This document shows positions 23,969 to 30,691 of a DNA stretch of 64,000 nucleotides, one piece after another (positions within the stretch are counted from its first letter, which is position 1; the number at the start of each line of letters is the position of its first letter). The notes under the pieces are model-generated. The model saw nothing but the letters and a program-made list of their open reading frames with translations. It did no database searches and had not been told where the DNA came from. The position numbers and the translations under genes were made by a program. The stretch is from NCBI RefSeq assembly GCF_003550065.1, contig NZ_QXDC01000002.1, positions 310,001-374,000 on the forward strand. The letters run 5' to 3'. Source of the stretch: Hephaestia caeni (GTDB taxonomy: Bacteria > Pseudomonadota > Alphaproteobacteria > Sphingomonadales > Sphingomonadaceae).

Positions 23969-24060
23969 GTCATGCCGGATTTATTCCGGCATCCAACGGG
24001 CCACAATCATGCCGGTGCGGTCGTGGCGCGTTGGACCCCGGAACCAGTCCGGGGTGACGG
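23969..24060. repeat. REPIN-like paired-palindrome repeat, copy 1
   Basis: Two imperfect hairpins face each other: GTCATGCCGGATTTATTCCG (start of the left arm) and a right arm ending AGTCCGGGGTGACGG. The outer ends are inverted (GTCAYSCCGGA / TCCGGSRTGAC). It is the reverse-complement arrangement of the copy at 56017-56104. It lies between the EAL gene stop and the convergent gene at 24063. Confidence 0.85.
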
Positions 24061-24062
24061 GC

Positions 24063-24470
24063 TTATTTCTTGTCTGGAGTTGTTGCCTTGTCGATAGCAC
24101 CCGCCTTGTCGTCACGCGGGGTGCTGCCGCGCAGCGCGAGCAGACCGCCGATCGCGCCGACCACCCCGACCGCGGCGGCGAGCATCGATTTCCAGCCGAG
24201 CGATAGCCCCGCCGTTGTCGCAGCCGATGCGGGCGGCGAGGGTGGGGCGGCTTTCGTGGCGGGCGCCGGGCTGGCGGCCGTCTTCGGTTTCGCGGGCGCC
24301 TTGCGCTTGGCAGGCGAGCGCTTGGCCGCTGGGGCCGTGCGCTTGGAGGCCGCGCCCGTGCGCGACCGCGCCGGCTTGGCGGCATCGGCGTGGCGTGGCG
24401 GCGCGCGGCGCGATCGCGGCTTCGGCGTTTCGGGCGGTGGCGGTGGCGGTGGGGTGGGTGTATCGGCCAT
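24063..24470 (-). CDS. Lys/Pro/Ala-rich protein with C-terminal membrane helix
   Basis: A 135-aa protein of unknown function. The N-terminal ~85 residues are low-complexity and basic: a proline run (PPPPPPPET), then KPRSRRAPP and repeated AKR/APAK-type units resembling histone-H1-like tails. One hydrophobic helix follows at about 95-112 (MLAAAVGVVGAIGGLLAL), then a short polar tail. The start was chosen at the second of two adjacent ATGs (24470), 5 bases after a perfect AGGAGG. A basic tail on a membrane anchor could contact DNA or peptidoglycan, but this is speculation. It is transcribed in the same direction as, and 66 bases after, the upstream AMP nucleosidase gene. Confidence 0.6.
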   Translation of the reverse strand: MADTPTPPPPPPPETPKPRSRRAPPRHADAAKPARSRTGAASKRTAPAAKRSPAKRKAPAKPKTAASPAPATKAAPPSPPASAATTAGLSLGWKSMLAAAVGVVGAIGGLLALRGSTPRDDKAGAIDKATTPDKK

Positions 24471-24536
24471 CATATCCTCCTGTCATGCGCGCAACGCATC
24501 AACCGCGCGGGCGTTGCTCCGCATCAGTGAAAAGCC

Positions 24537-25976
24537 TCAGCGGAACGGCGGTTCGTTGAACGCGCGCAGCTTGCGGCTGTGGAGCTTGGCGCCTTCGCGG
24601 CGCAATTCCTCGCACGTCTCGATGCCGATCCGCATATGTTCGCTGATCGCGCGTTCGTAGAAGCGGTTGGCCTGGCCGGGCAGCTTCAATTCGCCGTGGA
24701 GCGGCTTGTCCGAGACGCACAGCAGGGTGCCGTAGGGCACGCGGAAGCGATAGCCCTGCGCGGCGATGGTGGCCGATTCCATATCGATGCCGACCGCGCG
24801 GCTGAGCGAGAAGCGCAGCGCCGAGCGCGAATAGCGCAATTCCCAGTTGCGATCGTCGGTGGTGACGATCGTGCCAGTGCGCAGGCGGCGCTTGAGCTGT
24901 TCGGCCGACTGGCCCGAGACGGTTTCGGCGGCACGCGCGAGCGCCTGCTGGACCTCGGCGATCGCGGGGACCGGGATTTCGGGCGGCAGCACGTCGTCGA
25001 GGACATGATCGTCGCGCAGATAGGCGTGCGCGAGGACGTAATCGCCGATCCGCTGGCTGGGGCGCAGCCCACCGCAATGGCCGATCATCAGCCAGGCATC
25101 GGGGCGCACCACCGCGAGGTGATCGGTGATCGTCTTGGCGTTCGACGGGCCGACACCGATGTTGACGAGGCTGATCCCCGAGCGATCGGGCGCGACGAGA
25201 TGATAGGCGGGCATCTGGTGCCGCCGCCACGCGCTGTCGGCGACGACGCGCTCGGGGTCATCGCCCGCCTTGATCATCAATCCGCCCGCGCCCGAGAGCG
25301 CGGTGTAGCGATCGTCCGTGCCGAGCTGCGCACACGCCCAGCGCACGAATTCATCAACATAGCGGTGATAGTTGGTGAACAGGACGAAGCGCTGGACATG
25401 CTCTGGCGGGGTGCCGGTGTAATGCCGGAGCCGCGCGAGCGAGAAATCGGTGCGCAGCGCGTCGAACAGCGCGAGCGGCTGCGCGGCGTCCCCTTGCGTC
25501 CACAGGCCGTCGGATACCTCGTCGCCGATATGCGCCAGTTCGGTTGCGGGGAAATGTCGCGCCAGTTCGACGGCCGACACTTCGTCGAGGCTCATCTCGT
25601 GGCCCGGATCGATCACGTAGGGGAAGGGGATTTCCTGCCGCCCCGCCACCGCTTCGACCTCGATCTCGTAATCCTCCATCAGCAGCGTCAACTGCTCGGT
25701 GAGATAATCGGCGAACATCGCGGGCCGGGTGACGCTGGTACGATATTCGCCGGGCGCGACGAGCCGCCCGAACGACCGCAGCGGTGTCGGTCGATCATCG
25801 GCGCCGCCGTGATAGCGCAGGTGGATTTCGGGATAGGCGAAGCTGCCGTCGGCGCGCGACGCGGGATCGGGCGTAGTGCCGTCGATCAGATAGGCGTTGA
25901 GCGCGGCCTGGAGCCGCTCGACCGACGCGCGATAGAGGCGATCGAGTTCGGTGACGATGTGAGATGCGCGTGTCAT
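24537..25976 (-). CDS. amn: AMP nucleosidase
   Basis: A 479-aa enzyme hydrolysing AMP to adenine and ribose 5-phosphate. The N-terminal AMP-nucleosidase domain (about 1-190; PEIHLRYHGG, SFGRLVAPGEYRTSVTRP) precedes a PNP/UDP-phosphorylase-fold domain with SGISLVNIGVGPSNAKTITDHL, WLMIGHCGGLRPSQRIGDYVLAHAY (in parts), GIDMESATIAAQGYRFRVPYGTLLCVSD and DKPLHGELKLPG. The Glu of DMES and Asp of SDKP are the expected catalytic pair. Length is normal for the family. The 279 bases between its start and the peroxiredoxin stop at 26256 hold no gene or motif that I recognise. Confidence 0.95.
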   Translation of the reverse strand: MTRASHIVTELDRLYRASVERLQAALNAYLIDGTTPDPASRADGSFAYPEIHLRYHGGADDRPTPLRSFGRLVAPGEYRTSVTRPAMFADYLTEQLTLLMEDYEIEVEAVAGRQEIPFPYVIDPGHEMSLDEVSAVELARHFPATELAHIGDEVSDGLWTQGDAAQPLALFDALRTDFSLARLRHYTGTPPEHVQRFVLFTNYHRYVDEFVRWACAQLGTDDRYTALSGAGGLMIKAGDDPERVVADSAWRRHQMPAYHLVAPDRSGISLVNIGVGPSNAKTITDHLAVVRPDAWLMIGHCGGLRPSQRIGDYVLAHAYLRDDHVLDDVLPPEIPVPAIAEVQQALARAAETVSGQSAEQLKRRLRTGTIVTTDDRNWELRYSRSALRFSLSRAVGIDMESATIAAQGYRFRVPYGTLLCVSDKPLHGELKLPGQANRFYERAISEHMRIGIETCEELRREGAKLHSRKLRAFNEPPFR

Positions 25977-26255
25977 CTTCTGCGGCTAAATCGTCCGCAC
26001 CGATAAGACAAGTGTGGCCGCCGCGTCTGGGGGACTCACGGCAGCCACAAGATCGGAAATCGGGTTGGTCGTCCTGTCCTGAGCCTGCGATCGGCGACCG
26101 TTCGGGGGGAGCCCGTTTCCTTTCGATCGCGGCTTCGCGTGGGGATGACCAATCGCCGCGACGCCCGCAACCTCGAATCGAGGCGGCGAACGCCGGGGCG
26201 TTGTGTCCCCGCGACGAACGCAGGATTTCCGCGATTCAGGGCCTGATTCAGGCGC

Positions 26256-26738
26256 TCATGCGTTGTCGAGCAGGTGCTCGGCGGAACTCACCTTGAATTC
26301 GCCCGGCGCCTCGACGTTGAGCTGTTCGACAACGCCGTCGTTGACGAGCATCGAGTAGCGCTGACCGCGCGTGCCGAGGCCGAACCCCGATCCGTCCATT
26401 TCCAGCCCGACCGCCTGCGCGAACTGGCCGTTGCCGTCGGCGAGCATCGTCACCTTGCCCTCAGCCTGATTGGCTTTGCTCCATGCACCCATGACGAAGG
26501 CGTCGTTGACCGCGGTGCACGCGATCTCGTCGATGCCCTTGGCGCGTAGCGCCTCGGCTTTGTCGAGATAGCCGGGCAGGTGCTTGGCCGAGCAGGTCGG
26601 CGTGAAGGCGCCGGGCACCGAAAACAGCGCGACCTTGCGGCCCTTGAAGAAATCCTCCGAGCTGACCTGTTCGGGGCCGGCCTCGGTGGCCTTGACGAAA
26701 GTGGTGTTCGGCAGGCGATCGCCAACGCTGATGGTCAT
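26256..26738 (-). CDS. peroxiredoxin, Prx5-type
   Basis: A 160-aa thiol peroxidase reducing H2O2 and organic peroxides. It has the signature VALFSVPGAFTPTCSAKHLPGYL, with peroxidatic Cys49 in PGAFTPTC, typical of the Prx5/AhpE-like redoxin group. Cys74 (EIACTAVNDAFVMGAW) is a conserved second Cys of this group but is not a standard resolving Cys position. The conserved Arg is in GTRGQRYSMLV. ATG at 26738 has GAGGAAAT 7-8 bases upstream; the frame extends 16 codons further but without a site. It probably uses glutaredoxin, glutathione or thioredoxin as reductant. Confidence 0.93.
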   Translation of the reverse strand: MTISVGDRLPNTTFVKATEAGPEQVSSEDFFKGRKVALFSVPGAFTPTCSAKHLPGYLDKAEALRAKGIDEIACTAVNDAFVMGAWSKANQAEGKVTMLADGNGQFAQAVGLEMDGSGFGLGTRGQRYSMLVNDGVVEQLNVEAPGEFKVSSAEHLLDNA

Positions 26739-26856
26739 GTCGGGTATTTCCTCCTGATGGTCGGCCGCATGAGAGATGCGGTACACGGTAGCTTGGGAAG
26801 GCCGGGCCGATTTTCAAGCGTGGCCGCGCGCGACGCCACCCGTTATGGTCGCCCTC

Positions 26857-27417
26857 ATGGAATCGAGCACCTATCTTACCGGCCAGTTCCTGCTCGCGAT
26901 GCCCGGCATCGGCGATCCGCGATTCGAACGCGCGGTGATCGCGGTGTGCGCGCACGATTCCGAAGGCGCGATCGGGATCGGGCTCGGCGCGCGGATCGAG
27001 GGGCTGGGGTTGCACGACCTGCTCGGACAGCTCGACATCGCGCCGGGCGAGGCGCCCGACGTCCCGATTCATTTCGGCGGCCCGGTGGAGCCGCGCCGTG
27101 GCTTCGTCGTCCATTCGAAGGATTGGGGCGGCAAGGACACGATCGACGTTGCGGGGCGCTGGGCGCTGTCGGGCACCACCGATGTCCTGCGTGCGATCGC
27201 CGGTGCCGCCGGGCCGCGGCATTGGATCGTCGCGCTCGGTTATGCCGGGTGGGGTGAGGGGCAGCTCGAGGAGGAGATGACGCGTCACGGCTGGTTCTCG
27301 ACCGCCGGTGACGTCGATCTGATCTACGCGACCGAGGCACGCGCGCGCTGGACGCGCGGTTTCGAGACGGCGGGGATCGACCCGCGGTTGCTCACCAGCC
27401 AGGCGGGGCGGGCGTAG
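26857..27417 (+). CDS. YqgE/AlgH family protein (UPF0301)
   Basis: A 186-aa protein of the AlgH/YqgE family. It has the diagnostic N-terminus YLTGQFLLAMPGIGDPRFERAVIAVCAH and the motifs HFGGPVEPRRGFVVHS, WALSGTTDVLRAIA and ALGYAGWGEGQLEEEM, all characteristic. Function is not settled; AlgH was described as an alginate-transcription regulator in Pseudomonas. ATG at 26857 fits the family N-terminus; ATG at 26845 is also possible. It is divergent from the peroxiredoxin gene with about 120 bases between starts. Confidence 0.93.
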   Translation: MESSTYLTGQFLLAMPGIGDPRFERAVIAVCAHDSEGAIGIGLGARIEGLGLHDLLGQLDIAPGEAPDVPIHFGGPVEPRRGFVVHSKDWGGKDTIDVAGRWALSGTTDVLRAIAGAAGPRHWIVALGYAGWGEGQLEEEMTRHGWFSTAGDVDLIYATEARARWTRGFETAGIDPRLLTSQAGRA

Positions 27418-27474
27418 AGCTTTGCGCCGTTGCGGGGACACGGTGGTTTCAAATCCGGCCTTCGTCACGTCTTC

Positions 27475-27561
27475 GTCACCCCGGACTTGTTCCGGGGTCC
27501 AACCCTCCATGAGCGTCATCGCTTGTTGAACTTTGGACCCGGAACAAGTCCGGGGTGACGG
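27475..27561. repeat. REPIN-like paired-palindrome repeat, copy 2
   Basis: Left hairpin GTCACCCCGGACTTGTTCCG(GGGTCC) at 27475-27502 and right hairpin GGACCCGGAACAAGTCCGGG(GTGACGG) ending at 27561 are inverted copies of each other, so the whole 87 bp is one large palindrome with a short unique centre. It is located between two convergent gene ends (yqgE and the ECF41 sigma), where it may also act as a terminator. Confidence 0.9.
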
Positions 27562-27567
27562 CGCGTT

Positions 27568-28437
27568 TCAGTGCATCTCGCGTTCGAGGTGCGCGAGCTT
27601 GTCGGGGTTGCGCATGACGTAGATCGCGGCGATGCGGCCGTCCTCGATCAGGAGCGCGGTCGTCTGGAGCAGGCCGTCGTGCTCGCGCGTAACGAAGCCC
27701 GGCAGGCCGTTGACGAGGCCGGTACGGACGATCTGCGCCGGCTTTCCGGCGAGCAGCCGCGCGATCGCGGCGAGCGAGCGCACTACTTCCGACAGCCCGC
27801 GCATGACGCGCGCGACCGCGGGGCGTTTGCCGCCGCCGTCGGAATAGAAGGTGACGTCGGCAGCGAGCAGTTCGCGCAGCGCGTCGGTATCGCCGGCGCG
27901 CGACGCGGTGAGGAAGGCCGCCGCGATCTCCTGCCCGTGCGCGCGCTCGACCGGGTAGCGTGGGCGCTCAGCGCGGACGTGGGCGCGCGCCCGCGCGGCG
28001 AGCTGCCGGCAGGCGGCGGGGTCGCGTCCGATCACGGCGGCGATCTCGTCGAACGACTGACCGAATACGTCGTGGAGCAGGAAGGCGGCACGTTCGAGCG
28101 GTGACAGGCGCTCCAGCGCGAGCATCAGCGGCAGTGTGACGTCGTCCTGTTCGTCCTCGGCCTCGACCACCGGTTCGGGCAGCCACGGGCCGTCATAGGC
28201 CTCGCGGCGCACGCGGGCGGCCTTGAGGTGATCGAGGCACAGCCGGGTGACGACGCGGCGCAGGAACGCCTCGGGTACCCGCACCGCGCCACGATCGGTC
28301 TCCGCCCAGCGCAGATACGCATCCTGCATCACATCCTCTGCATCGGCGATCGAACCGAGCATCCGATAGGCGACGCGCATCAGCATCGGGCGCAGGGGCG
28401 CGAAGCTTAGCGCCGGGTCGGAGGCCGTATCGCTCAT
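27568..28437 (-). CDS. ECF41-group sigma factor with fused SnoaL-like C-terminal domain
   Basis: A 289-aa extracytoplasmic-function sigma factor whose activity is controlled by its own C-terminal extension rather than a separate anti-sigma. Region 2 lies at about 15-75 (ADAEDVMQDAYLRWAE) and region 4 at about 108-158 (LSPLERAAFLLHDVFGQSFDEIAAVIGRD). Hallmarks of ECF41 are visible: the linker motif WLPEPV (85-90), DGGGK (200-204) in the NTF2/SnoaL-like domain, and NPDKL (277-281) near the C-terminus. It is the second gene after a carboxymuconolactone-decarboxylase-like gene (ATGA overlap), the usual ECF41 partner. It is likely autoregulated from the promoter at 28917-28943. Confidence 0.95.
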   Translation of the reverse strand: MSDTASDPALSFAPLRPMLMRVAYRMLGSIADAEDVMQDAYLRWAETDRGAVRVPEAFLRRVVTRLCLDHLKAARVRREAYDGPWLPEPVVEAEDEQDDVTLPLMLALERLSPLERAAFLLHDVFGQSFDEIAAVIGRDPAACRQLAARARAHVRAERPRYPVERAHGQEIAAAFLTASRAGDTDALRELLAADVTFYSDGGGKRPAVARVMRGLSEVVRSLAAIARLLAGKPAQIVRTGLVNGLPGFVTREHDGLLQTTALLIEDGRIAAIYVMRNPDKLAHLEREMH

Positions 28438-28883
28438 GCAGCGAGGCTCTCATCGAACAGGTCGAAGCCGATCGCGAGCCGGTTCCAGCCGTTGATGACG
28501 TTGATCATCATCGTGAGCTGTGCCTGCTCGGCGGCGCTGAACTGCGCGGCGACGGCCTGATAGACGTCATCGGGCGCGCGCTTGTCGGCAACCTCGGTCA
28601 GATATTCGGTCCAGGCGAGCGCGGCACGCTCGCGGTCCGAGAACCACGGCGCCTCACGCCACGCCGACAGCACGTCGAGCCGCTTCTGCTGCTCGCCCAG
28701 CTTGCGCGCGTGCGCATGGTGCATGTTGAGGCAATTGGCGCAGCCGTTGATCTGCGACGAGCGGATTTTGACCAATTCGAGCAGATCGGGCTCGATCCCG
28801 GCCTTTTCGACCTGCTGCGAGAGCGCGAACCAGGCCTTCATCAGCTCCGGTGCGGCCTTGTAGGGGTTGGAACGGGTGGTCAT
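28434..28883 (-). CDS. carboxymuconolactone decarboxylase / AhpD-like protein linked to ECF41 sigma
   Basis: A 149-aa all-helical protein with the AhpD-like redox motif NGCANCLNMHHAHARKLGE (Cys48, Cys51, with His55/56/58 following), suggesting thiol-dependent peroxidase or disulfide chemistry rather than decarboxylation. The rest (WFSDRERAALAWTEYLTEVA, MMINVINGWNRLAIGFDL) is typical of this family. ATG at 28883 has AGGAG upstream and starts the conserved part; the frame is open further upstream through the promoter. It is the first gene of a two-gene operon with the ECF41 sigma, and is itself the expected regulatory target. Confidence 0.92.
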   Translation of the reverse strand: MTTRSNPYKAAPELMKAWFALSQQVEKAGIEPDLLELVKIRSSQINGCANCLNMHHAHARKLGEQQKRLDVLSAWREAPWFSDRERAALAWTEYLTEVADKRAPDDVYQAVAAQFSAAEQAQLTMMINVINGWNRLAIGFDLFDESLAA

Positions 28884-28916
28884 CGTACATCTCCTGTCGG
28901 TGGGGGTCACAGGTAT

Positions 28917-28943
28917 GACGATCGGGCGCCGCCGAATGTGACA
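28917..28943 (-). promoter_or_regulatory. ECF41-type promoter (TGTCACA-N16-CGTC)
   Basis: Read on the minus strand, -35 TGTCACA (28943-28937), a spacer of exactly 16 bases, and -10 CGTC (28920-28917). This equals the published ECF41 consensus as I remember it. The inferred transcription start is near 28910, about 27 bases before the ATG of the AhpD-like gene. This supports autoregulation of the AhpD-like/ECF41 operon. Confidence 0.88.
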
Positions 28944-28995
28944 TGGCAGGGCAGGGCACGCAAAAAATTTCCACGAGCCGATCCTGCGACGAGAT

Positions 28996-29011
28996 ATAAA
29001 GATATCTTTAT
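28996..29011. promoter_or_regulatory. 16-bp perfect palindrome upstream of ahcY, probable ArsR-type (SahR-like) operator
   Basis: ATAAAGATATCTTTAT is a perfect palindrome, AT-rich in an otherwise very GC-rich region, about 105 bases before the ahcY start codon. ArsR-family regulators of methionine/SAH metabolism (SahR) bind palindromes of this general kind upstream of ahcY in Proteobacteria. The regulator gene is not in the window, so the identity is inferred. Confidence 0.6.
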
Positions 29012-29115
29012 GTTTGATCCGGCGGGATGCAATCGCTATGTGCCGCGCATCCGGCGGGCGCGTGGGCGCCAGTCGACCCAACTCGAATCCTATCGAACGA
29101 TCCAGGAGACACTGC

Positions 29116-30537
29116 GTGGCCACCGCCCCCGTTATCGAGCGCGAAGACTATGTGATCAGTGACATCTCGCTGGCCGATTACGGCCGCCGCGAGATCGACA
29201 TCGCCGAAACCGAAATGCCCGGCCTGATGGCGCTGCGCGAGGAATTCGGCGCGTCGCAGCCGTTGAAGGGTGCGCGCATCGTCGGCTCGCTGCACATGAC
29301 GATCCAGACCGCCGTGCTGATCGAGACGTTGACCGCGCTGGGCGCCAAGGTGCGCTGGGCGACGTGCAACATCTTTTCGACGCAGGACCACGCCGCCGCC
29401 GCGATCGCCGCGTCGGGCGTGCCCGTATTTGCGATCAAGGGCGAGAGCATCGCCGATTACTGGGATTACGTCGGCCGCATCTTTGACTGGGAGTCGAACG
29501 GCGACGGCGAGACCTGCAACATGATCCTCGACGACGGCGGCGACGCCACGATGTTCGCGCTGTGGGGCGCGCGCATCGAGGCGGGCGAGACGATGCCCGA
29601 ACCCGAGAATGACGAGGAAGTCGAAATGCAGCGGGCGCTGAAGGCGTTCGTCAAGGCGAAGCCCGGCTACCTCACCGAGACGGTGAAGAACATCAAGGGC
29701 GTGTCGGAGGAAACCACCACCGGCGTCCACCGGCTGTATCATCTCGCCAAGGCAGGCAAGCTGCCGTTCCCGGCGATCAACGTCAACGACAGCGTCACCA
29801 AGTCGAAGTTCGACAATCTCTACGGCTGCAAGGAATCGCTGGTCGATGCGATCCGCCGCGCCACCGACGTGATGCTCGCGGGCAAGGTCGCGGTGGTCGC
29901 GGGCTTCGGCGATGTCGGCAAGGGCTCGGCACAGTCGCTTCGCAACGGCGGCGCGCGCGTGCTGGTGACCGAAATCGATCCGATCTGCGCGTTGCAGGCG
30001 GCGATGGAGGGCTTCGAGGTCGTGACGATGGATGAGGCGGTCAAGCGCGCCGACATCTTCGTGACGGCGACCGGTAATGCCGACGTCATCACCGCCGATC
30101 ACATGAAGGCGATGAAGAACATGGCGATCGTCAGCAACATCGGCCATTTCGACAGCGAGATCCAGATTTCGGCGCTCAGCAACTACAAGTGGACCGAGAT
30201 CAAGCCGCAGGTCGATCTGGTCGAGTTCGACGATGGCAAGCAGATCATCGTCCTCGCCAAGGGCCGACTGGTCAATCTGGGCTGCGCGACCGGGCATCCG
30301 AGCTTCGTGATGTCGTCGAGCTTCACCAACCAGACGCTGGCGCAGATCGAGTTGTTCACCAAGCCGGGCGCGTACAAGAACGACGTCTACGTGCTGCCCA
30401 AGCACCTTGATGAAAAGGTCGCAGCACTTCACCTCGAAAAGCTCGGCGTGCATCTGTCCAAGCTCAGCCAGAAGCAGGCCGATTATATCGGCGTGCCGGT
30501 CGAAGGGCCGTTCAAGCCCGATCACTATCGTTACTGA
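29116..30537 (+). CDS. ahcY: adenosylhomocysteinase (S-adenosylhomocysteine hydrolase)
   Basis: A 473-aa NAD-dependent enzyme splitting S-adenosylhomocysteine into adenosine and homocysteine, clearing the product of SAM-dependent methylation. It has the substrate-domain motifs [39 protein letters not shown] and [11 protein letters not shown], the NAD-binding [32 protein letters not shown] (in parts), GHFDSEIQ, and the C-terminal KPDHYRY that completes the neighbouring subunit's cofactor site. The start is GTG 29116, with AGGAGA 7 bases upstream; the family N-terminus and length agree. It is preceded by a palindromic operator candidate and has its own transcript. Confidence 0.97.
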   Translation: MATAPVIEREDYVISDISLADYGRREIDIAETEMPGLMALREEFGASQPLKGARIVGSLHMTIQTAVLIETLTALGAKVRWATCNIFSTQDHAAAAIAASGVPVFAIKGESIADYWDYVGRIFDWESNGDGETCNMILDDGGDATMFALWGARIEAGETMPEPENDEEVEMQRALKAFVKAKPGYLTETVKNIKGVSEETTTGVHRLYHLAKAGKLPFPAINVNDSVTKSKFDNLYGCKESLVDAIRRATDVMLAGKVAVVAGFGDVGKGSAQSLRNGGARVLVTEIDPICALQAAMEGFEVVTMDEAVKRADIFVTATGNADVITADHMKAMKNMAIVSNIGHFDSEIQISALSNYKWTEIKPQVDLVEFDDGKQIIVLAKGRLVNLGCATGHPSFVMSSSFTNQTLAQIELFTKPGAYKNDVYVLPKHLDEKVAALHLEKLGVHLSKLSQKQADYIGVPVEGPFKPDHYRY

Positions 30538-30542
30538 TCCGT

Positions 30543-30574
30543 TCCGGGCGGCTCGATTCCTCGGGTCGCCCGGA
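30543..30574 (+). terminator. hairpin after ahcY, possible terminator
   Basis: An 8-bp stem TCCGGGCG (30543-30550) / CGCCCGGA (30567-30574), starting 5 bases after the ahcY stop. No T run follows, so it may be a Rho-dependent end or a processing stem rather than a classical intrinsic terminator. Confidence 0.4.
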
Positions 30575-30691
30575 CGCTGTTGCTGCGGCGCAACAGCGCA
30601 ATGAAATCAAGAACATGCCCTTGCAACGACTCGGGTGTGGGCGCCTAATGCAAGCCGCCTGGGGGTAACTCGCATCGCGAGGAGACGCCCG

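Noticed and set aside
23969..24060. Insertion-sequence remnant
   Set aside because: No transposase fragment or terminal duplication; the two-hairpin plan and the related copies at 27475, 45253 and 56017 fit REPIN-type repeats better.
25977..26255. Possible small gene in the gap between amn and the peroxiredoxin
   Set aside because: The only open frame overlaps both neighbours' ends, has an Arg/Gly/Ala-rich shadow composition and no good start.
28984..29115. SAH riboswitch in the ahcY leader
   Set aside because: No SAH-riboswitch consensus pairing is apparent by eye; the perfect palindrome is a better regulatory candidate.
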